Shown here: positions 45,791-54,566 of the stretch, piece after piece
Numbering within the stretch: position 1 is the first letter of the stretch
Layout: every line of letters begins with the position of its first letter
Assembly: GCA_016713625.1 (NCBI GenBank)
Contig: JADJOT010000003.1
Span: forward strand, 1 to 64,000
Source: Candidatus Accumulibacter affinis
GTDB taxonomy: Bacteria > Pseudomonadota > Gammaproteobacteria > Burkholderiales > Rhodocyclaceae
Reading direction: 5' to 3'
Length of the DNA: 64,000 nt
Notes under the pieces: model-generated
What the model was told of the DNA's origin: nothing
What the model saw: the letters and a program-made list of their open reading frames with translations, nothing else
Database searches by the model: none
Made by a program: the position numbers and the translations under genes

Positions 45791-46726
45791 ATGTTGAGCC
45801 GGACAGCTGATCACCTTTACTGGATGGCACGGTATACCGAACGTGCGGAGAACCTTGCACGTTTGCTCGATGTGTCCTACCAGATGTCGCTGGTGCCACA
45901 ATCGGTTGCCTCGCAGAACGAGAACTGGCGCGCCATTCTCGCCTTGAACAGTCTCGAAGCCACCTTTGCGCAGGCTTACAGCGAGGTTAACGTCGAAAAC
46001 GTTCTGCGCTTCATGGTTTCTGATGCGGCCAACCCTTCGTCGATCTACAGTTGCCTGCGGGCTGCGCGCGAAAACGCGCATGCTGTTCGCGGCACCCTGA
46101 CGGCCGAGATGTGGGAAAGTGTTAACGCGACCTGGATCGAACAGCGCCAACAGAACTTCGAGAATATCCTCGCCCGCGGCATCAGCGAATTCTTCGACTG
46201 GGTGAAGCTGCGTTCGGCGGTCACCCGCGGGGTAACTTTCGGAACCATGCTCAAGGACGACGCGCTGCATTTCATCCGTCTCGGAGGCTTGCTTGAACGA
46301 GGAGACAATACGGCGCGCATTCTCGACATGCAATACCACATCCTGCGCCAGAATGACGACGAAGGCGCCAGCGACTTCTATCGCTGGGGTGCGCTACTGC
46401 GCTCACTTTCCGCTTTTCAGGTCTACCGCAAGGTGTATCGCGACGCAATCACCCCAGCTCGCGTGGCCGAGTTGCTGGTCCTCAACATGGACCTGCCGAG
46501 ATCCCTGCATTCCTGTGCGGACGGCATCGTTCGCATGCTGCAGCTGATTGCCAACTCCGCCTCTGCCGAAACCGCGCGTCAGGCTGGGGTGCTGCATGCC
46601 CGCCTGCATTTTGCGCGCATCGACGATGTGTTGGGCGGCGGACTGCACGAATACCTGACCGACTTCATGGATCGTGTCTTCGAACTGGGCGATGGCATCA
46701 GCCGCGATTTCCTGATGCCGGAATGA
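45791..46726 (+). CDS. alpha-E domain protein (DUF403)
   Basis: A 311-residue, almost all-helical alpha-E protein. It opens MLSRTADHLYWMARYTERAE and keeps the conserved RGVTFGTMLKDDALHFIRLG segment. It nearly always accompanies circularly permuted ATP-grasp genes and probably forms a peptide-ligase complex with it. The Shine-Dalgarno AGGGAGAG precedes the ATG. Confidence 0.92.
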   Translation: MLSRTADHLYWMARYTERAENLARLLDVSYQMSLVPQSVASQNENWRAILALNSLEATFAQAYSEVNVENVLRFMVSDAANPSSIYSCLRAARENAHAVRGTLTAEMWESVNATWIEQRQQNFENILARGISEFFDWVKLRSAVTRGVTFGTMLKDDALHFIRLGGLLERGDNTARILDMQYHILRQNDDEGASDFYRWGALLRSLSAFQVYRKVYRDAITPARVAELLVLNMDLPRSLHSCADGIVRMLQLIANSASAETARQAGVLHARLHFARIDDVLGGGLHEYLTDFMDRVFELGDGISRDFLMPE

Positions 46727-46892
46727 ACTCGATGAATCGGGTCGCTCAGATTGACCGGCCTGGAGACTTATGATGTAATCCTGACTTCGGTCGGTTGGGG
46801 CGATCGTACGGGCAGCGATGAACGGAATGCCGCAGGTGGCCTCGCGATGGTCAGGCGATTGGCCACCCCAGGTTCATCGACGCTCCAGGATT

Positions 46893-46967
46893 GGGCGATT
46901 AACTCAGCGGTAGAGTGCCACCTTCACACGGTGGAAGTCAGTGGTTCGAACCCACTATCGCCCACCA
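46893..46967 (+). tRNA. tRNA-Val (CAC)
   Basis: A complete cloverleaf: acceptor GGGCGAT/ATCGCCC, D arm CTCAGCGGTAGAG, anticodon stem CCACC/GGTGG around loop TTCACAC (anticodon CAC), T arm GTGGTTCGAACCCAC, discriminator A and encoded CCA. It reads the valine codon GTG. Confidence 0.96.
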
Positions 46968-47018
46968 TCCAGCAGCTCAGAAAGCATGCCAGGCCCCGAA
47001 CCTGGACAGATTTTCTGC

Positions 47019-47024
47019 TAAAAT
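47019..47024 (+). promoter_or_regulatory. candidate extended -10 for the DUF3579 gene
   Basis: TAAAAT preceded by TGC (TTCTGCTAAAATCCGGG), a form common in betaproteobacterial promoters. It lies 85 bases before the start codon. Confidence 0.45.
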
Positions 47025-47108
47025 CCGGGCGTCGACCTTGTCGGCAGGCGCTCAACGACAATCCAAGAGAGTACTTTGCGGTTCTCCTCGTTACGATACC
47101 ACCGAGAC

Positions 47109-47411
47109 ATGCCCACTACGCCGCACTCCTCTTTCATCATCGTCGGTCTAACCATGGCTGGCAAGAAGTTCCGCCCGAGCGACTGGGCCGAGAGACTGTG
47201 CGGCGTCCTGTCGGCTTTTGGCGCCGAGAAGAGAATGCGCTATTCACCCTATGTAGGTCCGACGAACTACCAGGGCGAAAAGGCTGTTTTCGTCGACGGT
47301 CGACTGTACGAGGCCGAACCCATGGCCTACCGCTTCGTTCTGCATTTCGCGCAGGACAACGACCTGCAGCTGATTCGGGACGTCCCGGTAGCCCCCAGCA
47401 AGCCGGCCTAG
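47109..47411 (+). CDS. DUF3579 protein
   Basis: A 100-residue protein of the beta/gammaproteobacterial DUF3579 family: MPTTPHSSFIIVGLTMAGKK, then FRPSDWAERLCGVLSAFG and YSPYVGPTNYQGEKAVFVD. Function unknown. Some relatives lie beside competence or PilZ genes. It is convergent with murA, 42 bases apart. Confidence 0.85.
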   Translation: MPTTPHSSFIIVGLTMAGKKFRPSDWAERLCGVLSAFGAEKRMRYSPYVGPTNYQGEKAVFVDGRLYEAEPMAYRFVLHFAQDNDLQLIRDVPVAPSKPA

Positions 47412-47453
47412 CCTACACCGACAGCCGCGCCGGCAGCAATCCGCGTTTCCGTT

Positions 47454-48713
47454 TCAGCGAATCCGCCGGACCTGCGCCCCAAGCTGGCCGAGTTTCTCCT
47501 CGATTCGTTCGTAACCCCGGTCGAGATGGTAGATGCGCTCGATCAAGGTTTCGCCCTGTGCCACCAGGCCAGCGATAACCAGACTCGCCGAGGCGCGCAG
47601 ATCGGTCGCCATCACGGTCGCTCCTTGCAGGCGCTCGACGCCGGTGACCATCGCATTGCTGGCGTCGATCCTGATGTCCGCTCCGAGTCGAATCAGTTCG
47701 ACGGCGTGCATGAAACGATTCTCGAAGATCGTTTCGCGAATCACCGCCGACCCCTCGGAAACGCAGTTGATGGCCATGAACTGTGCCTGCATGTCGGTCG
47801 GAAAGGCCGGATAGGGCGCGGTGCGCAGGCTGACTGCCTTCAGCCGCCGCGGTGCCTTGAGGGTGATCGCTGTCCGCTCGGTGGCGATGTCGCAACCGGC
47901 GTCGAGCAACTTGTCGACCACCGCGTCGAGACAAGCGGCCGAAGTCCTGGTCAGACGAATGCTGCCGCCGGTCGCTGCCGCAGCACACAGATAGGTACCG
48001 GTCTCGATACGGTCGGCCATGATCGGATGGCTGGCTCCATGCAGCCGCGCAACGCCCTGGATGCGAATCTTGTCGGTACCCGCACCGGAGATCTGTGCGC
48101 CCATCGAAACCAGGCAGTTGGCCAGATCGACCACTTCGGGCTCCCGGGCGGCATTTTCGATGATCGTTTCACCCTGGGCGAGGGTAGCCGCCATCATCAG
48201 ATTCTCGGTGCCGGTAACGGTGACCATGTCGGGCACGATGTGCGCGCCTTTGAGGCCGCCGGCGCCCGCTGTGGCATGGATGTAACCGTGCTCGACCTGA
48301 ATCTCGGCACCCATCGCCTGCAAGCCCTTGATATGCTGCTCGACCGGGCGGGCGCCAATCGCGCAGCCTCCCGGCAACGAGACCCTGGCTTCCCCGTGCC
48401 GCGCCAACAAGGGGCCGAGTACGAGAATCGAGGCACGCATGGTTTTGACCATGTCGTACGGGGCGAGCGGCTTGTTCAGGCCCCGGCTGTTCAGCAGCAG
48501 GCCATCGACCTCTGGCCGGGTGACGACGACGCCCATCTGCTCGAGCAGGCGCACCATCGTCGAGATATCCTTGAGCCGCGGCACGTTGCCAAGATGCAAG
48601 TCCTCCGACGACAGCAGACTGGCGCAGAGAATCGGTAGCGCTGCATTTTTGGCGCCGGAAATGGCGATTTCGCCAACGAGCGGCGTGCCGCCCTGGATCA
48701 GCAGCTTATCCAC
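47454..48713 (-). CDS. murA: UDP-N-acetylglucosamine 1-carboxyvinyltransferase
   Basis: A 419-residue MurA, the first committed enzyme of peptidoglycan synthesis and target of fosfomycin. The catalytic Cys117 is in VSLPGGCAIGARPVEQH, so the fosfomycin-sensitive residue is present. Other conserved parts are SGAKNAALPI and PFPTDMQAQF-like TAPYPAFPTDMQAQFMAINC. The GTG at 48713 (VDKLLIQGG) is chosen because MurA starts M-KLLIxGG. It overlaps the bolA stop by 8 bases. The ATG at 48731 would add six residues. Confidence 0.95.
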   Translation of the reverse strand: MDKLLIQGGTPLVGEIAISGAKNAALPILCASLLSSEDLHLGNVPRLKDISTMVRLLEQMGVVVTRPEVDGLLLNSRGLNKPLAPYDMVKTMRASILVLGPLLARHGEARVSLPGGCAIGARPVEQHIKGLQAMGAEIQVEHGYIHATAGAGGLKGAHIVPDMVTVTGTENLMMAATLAQGETIIENAAREPEVVDLANCLVSMGAQISGAGTDKIRIQGVARLHGASHPIMADRIETGTYLCAAAATGGSIRLTRTSAACLDAVVDKLLDAGCDIATERTAITLKAPRRLKAVSLRTAPYPAFPTDMQAQFMAINCVSEGSAVIRETIFENRFMHAVELIRLGADIRIDASNAMVTGVERLQGATVMATDLRASASLVIAGLVAQGETLIERIYHLDRGYERIEEKLGQLGAQVRRIR

Positions 48714-48951
48714 GCGCTGCACTCCATTCATCCGGGGTCCGGGTTTTCATCGACAGCGCGTGCAGTTCACCGCTGTCGAAAAGCAGGCGCAGGACTCCGT
48801 TAACCAGTTGCTGCCGCTGCACGCGATTCTTGCCGGCAAACGCGGCGCTGACGATCAGCGCCTCGAAGTGGTGACCATCACCGGTGACCTGCAGATGTTC
48901 GCAGGGCAGACCTGCGGCGATGATTTTCTCGACTTGCTCTGGATGCATCAT
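48706..48951 (-). CDS. ibaG: BolA/IbaG family protein
   Basis: An 81-residue BolA-type protein with QVTGDGHHFEALIVSAAFAG and the ligand His, plus RVQRQQLVNGVL. Members bind monothiol glutaredoxins and take part in iron-sulphur and acid-stress homeostasis. The place between the YadGH-like ABC genes and murA is the IbaG position. It starts 4 bases after the permease stop. Confidence 0.9.
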   Translation of the reverse strand: MMHPEQVEKIIAAGLPCEHLQVTGDGHHFEALIVSAAFAGKNRVQRQQLVNGVLRLLFDSGELHALSMKTRTPDEWSAARG

Positions 48952-48954
48952 GAT

Positions 48955-49710
48955 TCAGGACCTCAGTTTGTAGCCGCTCCGGAGGAGCGCCAGCGTCGCC
49001 GCCGAAACCAGCAGGAAGCTCGTGGCAAGCACCGCCAGGCTGGTTTCCGGCGGCACGTCCGAGACGCCGAAGAAGCCGAAGCGAAAGCCATCGATCATAT
49101 AGAAGACGGGGTTGAAACGCGACACCCGTTGCCAGAATTCGGGCAGCGAGTGAATCGAATAAAAAACGCCGGAGAGCATCGTCAGCGGCATGATCAGGAA
49201 GTTCTGAAAGCCCGCCAGTTGGTCGAACTTGTCTGCCCAGATGCCAGCAACCATGCCCAGCGTTCCCATGATTCCGCCGCCGACAACGATAAACATCAGG
49301 ATCCACCAAGGGGCCGCAAAAGTCGGTACCACGAACCACATGGTCACCAGCAGCACGCCCAGCGCCACCATCAGCCCACGCAGGATCGCCGCCAGCACGT
49401 AAGCAAGAAAAAACTCGACGTAAGAGATTGGCGGCAAGAGGACGAAAACCACGCTACCGGTGACCTTGGACTGGATCAGACTCGATGAACTGTTGGCAAA
49501 AGCGTTCTGCAGTGCCGACATCATCACCAGACCAGGAATCAGAAAGGTGCTGTAGGGAACGCCATGCACCTGGACGTGCCCCTCGAGCACGTGCGAGAAG
49601 ATCATCAGATAGAGCATGGCGGTCAGTACCGGCGCTGCCACCGTCTGAAAGCTGACTTTCCAGAAACGTAGCGTCTCCTTGTAAAGCAGGGTCCGGAAGC
49701 CGATCAGCAT
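48955..49710 (-). CDS. ABC-2 type permease (YadH-like)
   Basis: A 251-residue membrane protein with six helices and the ABC-2 motif region PLTMLSGVFYSIHSLPEFW. It overlaps its ATPase gene by 7 bases. This pair lies between mlaB and bolA-murA in many betaproteobacteria. The transported substrate is unknown, though an envelope component is likely from context. Confidence 0.9.
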   Translation of the reverse strand: MLIGFRTLLYKETLRFWKVSFQTVAAPVLTAMLYLMIFSHVLEGHVQVHGVPYSTFLIPGLVMMSALQNAFANSSSSLIQSKVTGSVVFVLLPPISYVEFFLAYVLAAILRGLMVALGVLLVTMWFVVPTFAAPWWILMFIVVGGGIMGTLGMVAGIWADKFDQLAGFQNFLIMPLTMLSGVFYSIHSLPEFWQRVSRFNPVFYMIDGFRFGFFGVSDVPPETSLAVLATSFLLVSAATLALLRSGYKLRS

Positions 49711-50618
49711 GGCACGCTGCCGCCGTTCTGCATGACGCCGAGGAAGACGTCCTCCAGGTCGGTGTGGGTCAGGCGCAGATCATCAATGACGCAACCGGCC
49801 TCGCGCAGGCTCGCCAGCAACGGCTCGATGTCCAGCAGACTGGCCAGGGTGAAAGTCCATTTCCCGTCGCTTGCCGTTGCGCGCGCGCGCAGCGCCTGGG
49901 GCAGTGTGGCAGACCTTGCCAGGCGCAGTTCGAGGGTTTGACCTGCGCAGCCTGCCAACAAGTTACGGGTCGAATCGAGAGCCACGACGCGCCCCTGCTT
50001 GAGCATCGCAATTCGCCCACACAAGGCTTCGGCCTCCTCGAGGTAATGCGTGGTCAGGATTACCGTATGCCCATCACCATTGAGCCGCCGCACGAACTGC
50101 CACAGCCCTTGCCGCAGTTCGACGTCGACTCCGGCAGTCGGTTCGTCGAGAACAATCACCGGTGGTTTATGTACCAGAGCCTGGGCGACGAGGACGCGGC
50201 GCTTCATGCCGCCGGACAGGCGGCGCATGTTGGTGTCGGCCTTGGCGGTGAGATCGAGGTTGGCCAGGATCTCGTCTATCCAGTCATCATTGTTGCGGAT
50301 GCCAAAGTAGCCGGACTGAATGCGCAGGGTTTCGCGTACCGAGAAAAATGGGTCGAAAACCAGCTCCTGCGGCACCACACCCAGCAGGCGGCGCGCGGCG
50401 CGGTAATTTTTTACCACGTCGTTCCCCATGACGACCAGCCGGCCGGCGTCCGGGCGGGCAAGACCCGCCAGGCAGGAGATCAGGGTGGTCTTGCCGGCAC
50501 CGTTGGGGCCAAGCAGACCAAAGAATTCACCCTCGGCGATCTGCAGCGATACGTCGTCGAGTGCCTGCAGTGAGCCGAAGCGCTTTTCGACGCGATCAAT
50601 CGCAACAGCAATGCGCAT
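49704..50618 (-). CDS. ABC transporter ATPase (YadG-like)
   Basis: A 304-residue ATPase: Walker A LLGPNGAGKTTLIS, signature RRLSGGMKRRVL, Walker B PVIVLDEPTAGVD, H-loop TTHYLEEAE, and a short C-terminal extension of about 90 residues. It partners the permease that follows. Confidence 0.92.
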   Translation of the reverse strand: MRIAVAIDRVEKRFGSLQALDDVSLQIAEGEFFGLLGPNGAGKTTLISCLAGLARPDAGRLVVMGNDVVKNYRAARRLLGVVPQELVFDPFFSVRETLRIQSGYFGIRNNDDWIDEILANLDLTAKADTNMRRLSGGMKRRVLVAQALVHKPPVIVLDEPTAGVDVELRQGLWQFVRRLNGDGHTVILTTHYLEEAEALCGRIAMLKQGRVVALDSTRNLLAGCAGQTLELRLARSATLPQALRARATASDGKWTFTLASLLDIEPLLASLREAGCVIDDLRLTHTDLEDVFLGVMQNGGSVPC

Positions 50619-50655
50619 GCGTGACCCCGGCGTATCGAGCAGGCTGCAGGCCCGC

Positions 50656-50943
50656 TCAGGCCAGCGGGAGTAGCTCGGATACGCCGTAGAGCGCGGCCAG
50701 GCTGATCAGGCTTGCCGGCGGATGCGCGATGCGCAGGGCGACGCCACGCTCATTGGCCGTTCGTAACCAGGCAAGAAGCAGACTCAGGGCCGCGGAGTCC
50801 ACTTCGGCGACCGCTGCGAGATTCAGTACCGTTGTCGGCGCAGCCGAGCCAAGCAGGCGGCGCCCGACCTCGAGCAGCGCACGTGCGTTGGCAATCACCA
50901 TTGGCGCGCGGACACACAGGCTACCGTCCACTTGCTCGATCAT
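50656..50943 (-). CDS. mlaB: STAS-domain protein MlaB
   Basis: A 95-residue STAS protein (LNLAAVAEVDSAALSLLLAW), the cytoplasmic subunit of the MlaFEDB phospholipid transporter. Start MIEQVDGSL overlaps the mlaC stop as ATGA, which fixes the start. Confidence 0.9.
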   Translation of the reverse strand: MIEQVDGSLCVRAPMVIANARALLEVGRRLLGSAAPTTVLNLAAVAEVDSAALSLLLAWLRTANERGVALRIAHPPASLISLAALYGVSELLPLA

Positions 50944-51554
50944 TTCTTGCCGGCTTCGAGCTGCTTGTTCTTGTTGGCGATCATCGTGATCAGGCCGTCG
51001 ATGCCATTGTTGCTCATTTCCTGCTTGAAGGTGTCGCGGTAATTGGTGACCAGACTGACCCCGGCGACGATGACATCGTAGACTTTCCAGCTGCCACCCT
51101 GCTTCTCGAGCGCGTAATCGAGCTGAATCGGCTTGTTGCCTGGCTGCACCACTTCCGTTTTTACCACGACATCGGTGTCGCCAGCCGCCATTTTGCTGGG
51201 CTTGTACACCACCTTCTGGTTCTTGTAGGAAATGAGTGCGTTCGAGTAAGTGCGCACCAGCAGCGCCTTGAACTCCTCGGTCAGGCGCTTCTTCTGTTCC
51301 GGCGTGGCCTTGCTCCACTCGCGTCCGACCGCCAGTGCGGTCATCCGCTGGAAATTGAAATACGGTGACACCTTGGTCTCGGCCAGCTCGATGGCTTTCC
51401 GGGTATTCCCGCTCTGTATGTCCTTGTCCTGGCGGACGACAGTGAGTACATCCTCGGTAACCTGCTGGACCATGGCGTCCGGTGCCAGATCCTGAGCAGC
51501 GGCAGGAGCCAGCACAATCAACAGACCAAACAAGAGTGACAGTAGCGACTTCAT
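50940..51554 (-). CDS. mlaC: periplasmic phospholipid-binding protein MlaC
   Basis: A 204-residue exported protein with the signal MKSLLSLLFGLLIVLAPAAA, cleaved near AQD, followed by the MlaC fold (VSPYFNFQRMTALAVGREW, YDVIVAGVSLVTNYRDTF). It shuttles phospholipid between the MlaA complex and MlaFEDB. Confidence 0.93.
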   Translation of the reverse strand: MKSLLSLLFGLLIVLAPAAAQDLAPDAMVQQVTEDVLTVVRQDKDIQSGNTRKAIELAETKVSPYFNFQRMTALAVGREWSKATPEQKKRLTEEFKALLVRTYSNALISYKNQKVVYKPSKMAAGDTDVVVKTEVVQPGNKPIQLDYALEKQGGSWKVYDVIVAGVSLVTNYRDTFKQEMSNNGIDGLITMIANKNKQLEAGKK

Positions 51555-51605
51555 GAGGGATTCCTGATAAATGGGGGTGGTCAAGGATGCAGGCGATTCT
51601 CGCCC

Positions 51606-52340
51606 CTAATCGGATGGCTCGTAGTCAGGGACCTGGTGCGGCAGCTCGCCATCGAAGACCTCGTTGCGACGATGCTGCAGGTAAGCATCCCGGATATAGG
51701 TATACCGATCGAAGGCAGCGTCGTCGACCACCTTGTCGGCCGGCAGCAGGGTTGCTCGCAGGTTGATGTAGCGGGTGCCTACCATAATGTTGCGCAGCGC
51801 CATATCGTCAGTGATCCAGGCGTGCCAGACCGGGTCGACATAGGTGTCCACCATCCAGCCAAAGGTATCGCGTGTCGTTCGCGGTCCGATGATTGGCCAG
51901 AAGAAGAAGGGACCCTCACCGACGCCCCACTTGCCAAGGGTCTGGCCAAAATCTTCGGAGTGCTTGGTCAGGCCCATTTCAGAAGCGATGTCAAAAGTGC
52001 CACCAATACCAAGCGTGCTGTTGATCAACACCCGGCCGACGTCGGAAACAGCCTCCCCACCCTTGCCCTGGAGAGCATTGTTCACGGCCGTCCAGGCATC
52101 CCAGAGGTTGCCAAAAAAGTTGCCGACAATCACTTTCACCGGCAGCGGAGCGAAGTTGTCGTAACCCTGAGCTACCGGTTTGACGACGACGTCGAGACCT
52201 TCATTGACCGCGAACATCGCACGGTTGAAGCCCTCGAAGGGGTCCTTGGGGTTGCTTGCGGTCGTCGCGCAGCCGCTCGCGGCGATCAGCGCAGCCGCGC
52301 AAGCCAAGCTGCAAATGCGCGTTGAAAGGTATGATTTCAC
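51606..52340 (-). CDS. mlaA: outer-membrane lipoprotein MlaA (VacJ)
   Basis: A 244-residue lipoprotein with lipobox AASGC. DPFEGFNRAMFAVNEGLD and the ridge segment FGQTLGKWGVGEGPFFFWPI are characteristic. It removes misplaced phospholipid from the outer leaflet. Here it is encoded within the mla operon, between mlaD and mlaC. Confidence 0.95.
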   Translation of the reverse strand: MKSYLSTRICSLACAAALIAASGCATTASNPKDPFEGFNRAMFAVNEGLDVVVKPVAQGYDNFAPLPVKVIVGNFFGNLWDAWTAVNNALQGKGGEAVSDVGRVLINSTLGIGGTFDIASEMGLTKHSEDFGQTLGKWGVGEGPFFFWPIIGPRTTRDTFGWMVDTYVDPVWHAWITDDMALRNIMVGTRYINLRATLLPADKVVDDAAFDRYTYIRDAYLQHRRNEVFDGELPHQVPDYEPSD

Positions 52341-52350
52341 TGACTTTCCC

Positions 52351-52824
52351 TCACTTTTCGGTCTGTCCTTCGGAAGCCTTGTTGAACATGAACTGACTGA
52401 TCAGCTTCTCCAGGACCACCGCCGACTGCGTCTTGGCAATTAGCTCGCCAGCCTTCAACATCTTCTCGTCACCGCCGGGGTCGAGTCCGATGTACTGTTC
52501 TCCGAGCAAACCGGCGGTCAGGATCAAGGCGAAGGTATCCTTGGGAAAGCGATAACGACCGTCGATGTTCACAACCACTACTGCTTCATAACTCTCGGGG
52601 TCAAAACGGATATCCGCGACCCGACCGACGACGACACCGGCGCTCTTGACGGGAGCGCGTACTTTCAGCCCACCGATGTTAACAAACTTGGCCGTCAGCG
52701 GGTAGGTTTCGGAAAAGTTGGCGGCGGAGAGATTGCCCACCTTGAGTGCCAGGAACAGCACGGCAGCCAGGCCCAGCGCAACGAAAATCCCCACCCACAG
52801 ATCAAGCAACTTACGACTCATCAA
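52351..52824 (-). CDS. mlaD: MCE-domain protein MlaD
   Basis: A 157-residue protein with one N-terminal helix (LWVGIFVALGLAAVLFLALK) and one MCE domain (LKVRAPVKSAGVVVGRVADI, LTAGLLGEQYIGLDPGGDE). It forms the hexameric ring of the inner-membrane transporter. It overlaps mlaE by 4 bases. Confidence 0.95.
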   Translation of the reverse strand: MMSRKLLDLWVGIFVALGLAAVLFLALKVGNLSAANFSETYPLTAKFVNIGGLKVRAPVKSAGVVVGRVADIRFDPESYEAVVVVNIDGRYRFPKDTFALILTAGLLGEQYIGLDPGGDEKMLKAGELIAKTQSAVVLEKLISQFMFNKASEGQTEK

Positions 52825-53633
52825 GCCTCCCGGAACATGAACGAGGTCAACACGAAGTCGAGCGCCAGGATCGCCAGAGCCGACTTGACAACGGTGCCCT
52901 TGATCGAGCTTGAAACACCCTCGGCCGTTGGTTGTGCATCGTAGCCCTCAAAAACAGCAATCAATGAAACGGCGATGCCGAAAACGAAGCTCTTGACGAT
53001 GCCACTCCAGACATCGTAGCGAAAATCAACCGAAGCCTGCATCTGCGACCAGAAGGCGCCTTCATCGACGCCGATGAAGACCACTCCGATCAGGTAACCT
53101 CCGAAGACTCCCGTTGCCGAAAAAAGCGCTGCCAGCAGGGGCATCGAGATCACTCCACCCCAGAAGCGCGGCGCCACGACACGGGCAATTGGATTGACCG
53201 CCATCATGTCCATTGCCATGAGCTGCTCGGTGGCCTTCATCAGGCCGATTTCCGCAGTAATCGACGAACCCGCGCGCGAAGCGAAGAGTAGGGCAGCCAC
53301 CACCGGGCCAAGTTCCCGCACCAGTGACAGCGCGACGAGAACTCCGAGTGCCTCGGCAGAACCGTAGCGCTGCAGGGTCTCGTAGCCCTGCATGCCGAGC
53401 ACCATGCCAATGAACAGCCCGGAGACCATGATGATCAGCAGCGACTGAAAACCCGAAAAGTAAATCTCCCGAATCGTCAGGTTCAGACGCCGGAACGACT
53501 GCCCGGACCAGAGCAGCAGCATGACAAAAAAACGAGCCGCAAAACCCAGGCGCAGGAGCGCATCATTGACGCGGTGTCCAAGGCTGGCGACCGCCGCCAG
53601 CAGCGCGCCGGAACCTCCCCTACGGTCGCTCAT
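52821..53633 (-). CDS. mlaE: permease MlaE
   Basis: A 270-residue inner-membrane permease with MCE-type helices and the conserved segment RELGPVVAALLFASRAGSSI followed by AEIGLMKATEQLMAMDMMAV. Start MSDRRGGSG at 53633 overlaps the mlaF end by 14 bases. Confidence 0.94.
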   Translation of the reverse strand: MSDRRGGSGALLAAVASLGHRVNDALLRLGFAARFFVMLLLWSGQSFRRLNLTIREIYFSGFQSLLIIMVSGLFIGMVLGMQGYETLQRYGSAEALGVLVALSLVRELGPVVAALLFASRAGSSITAEIGLMKATEQLMAMDMMAVNPIARVVAPRFWGGVISMPLLAALFSATGVFGGYLIGVVFIGVDEGAFWSQMQASVDFRYDVWSGIVKSFVFGIAVSLIAVFEGYDAQPTAEGVSSSIKGTVVKSALAILALDFVLTSFMFREA

Positions 53634-54444
53634 CGGTGCTTTTCCCGAGCAGTTCCTGCCGCAGCGGCGGCGCCGGGTAGTGGAAGGGCACCGGCCCATC
53701 CGCTTCGGCGAAAACGAACTGGTGAACAAAAGGATGCTGCGAAGCACGAATTTCGTCCGGCGTCCCGAGGGCGACCATCTTGCCTTCAGACATGAAATAG
53801 ATGAAATCGACCATCAGCAAGGACTCCTGGATGTCGTGGGTAACCATGATCGTGGTGGCGCCCAGAGCATCGTTGAGCTTACGGATCAATTGGCCGATCA
53901 CGCTCAGTGAGATCGGATCAAGGCCGGCAAAGGGTTCATCATACATGATCAGCATGGGATCGAGCGCTATCGCTCGCGCCAGCGCAACCCGCCTGGCCAT
54001 GCCGCCGGAAAGCTCGGCCGGCATCAGCTGATGCGCTCCGCGCAGGCCAACGGCATTGAGCTTCAACAAGACCATGTCGCGGATCAACTCCTCCGGCAGA
54101 TCGCTGTGCTCGCGCATTTGATAGGCGACGTTGTCGAACACGGAAATGTCGGTGAACAGAGCGCCAAACTGGAACAGCATGCCCATGCGGCGACGCAAGG
54201 CGTACAACTCGTCGCTACGCAAAGCGGGGACCGACTGGCCGTCGACCCGCACATCGCCGCTACTCGGCATCAGTTGCCCACCGATCAGCCGCAACAGGGT
54301 GGTCTTGCCGCAACCTGAACCGCCCATGATGGCGACAACCTTGCCGCGCGGGATTTCCAGGCTGATGCCGTTGAGAATCGGTCGATCCTCGTAGGCAAAA
54401 TCAAGATCTCTGATCTCGACAAGATTGTCAGCAGGCAAGGCCAC
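53620..54444 (-). CDS. mlaF: ATPase MlaF
   Basis: A 274-residue ATPase, the first gene of the mla-murA cluster: Walker A IMGGSGCGKTTLLRL, signature ELSGGMARRVALARA, Walker B PMLIMYDEPFAGLD. The C-terminal extension carries the MlaB-binding part. Its promoter should lie in 54445-54566, shared with the divergent response regulator. Confidence 0.94.
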   Translation of the reverse strand: MALPADNLVEIRDLDFAYEDRPILNGISLEIPRGKVVAIMGGSGCGKTTLLRLIGGQLMPSSGDVRVDGQSVPALRSDELYALRRRMGMLFQFGALFTDISVFDNVAYQMREHSDLPEELIRDMVLLKLNAVGLRGAHQLMPAELSGGMARRVALARAIALDPMLIMYDEPFAGLDPISLSVIGQLIRKLNDALGATTIMVTHDIQESLLMVDFIYFMSEGKMVALGTPDEIRASQHPFVHQFVFAEADGPVPFHYPAPPLRQELLGKSTDERP

Positions 54445-54510
54445 ACCCCGGGAAAAGCTCGCATTATACCTGACCGCCTGCGCTCAACGCCGTGAATTAC
54501 TTGGCGTTAA

Positions 54511-54516
54511 TATAAT
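54511..54516 (+). promoter_or_regulatory. candidate -10 box for the response regulator
   Basis: A perfect TATAAT in GTTAATATAATTGTGG, 51 bases before the ATG at 54567. No good -35 was found. Confidence 0.45.
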
Positions 54517-54566
54517 TGTGGAATAATGTGGGGCCAGCCTCTGACCATCACGACGACAAGCTTTCC

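Noticed and set aside
44612..46339. 575-codon minus-strand frame opposite the ATP-grasp and alpha-E genes
   Set aside because: Shadow of two well-conserved plus-strand genes; no family features.
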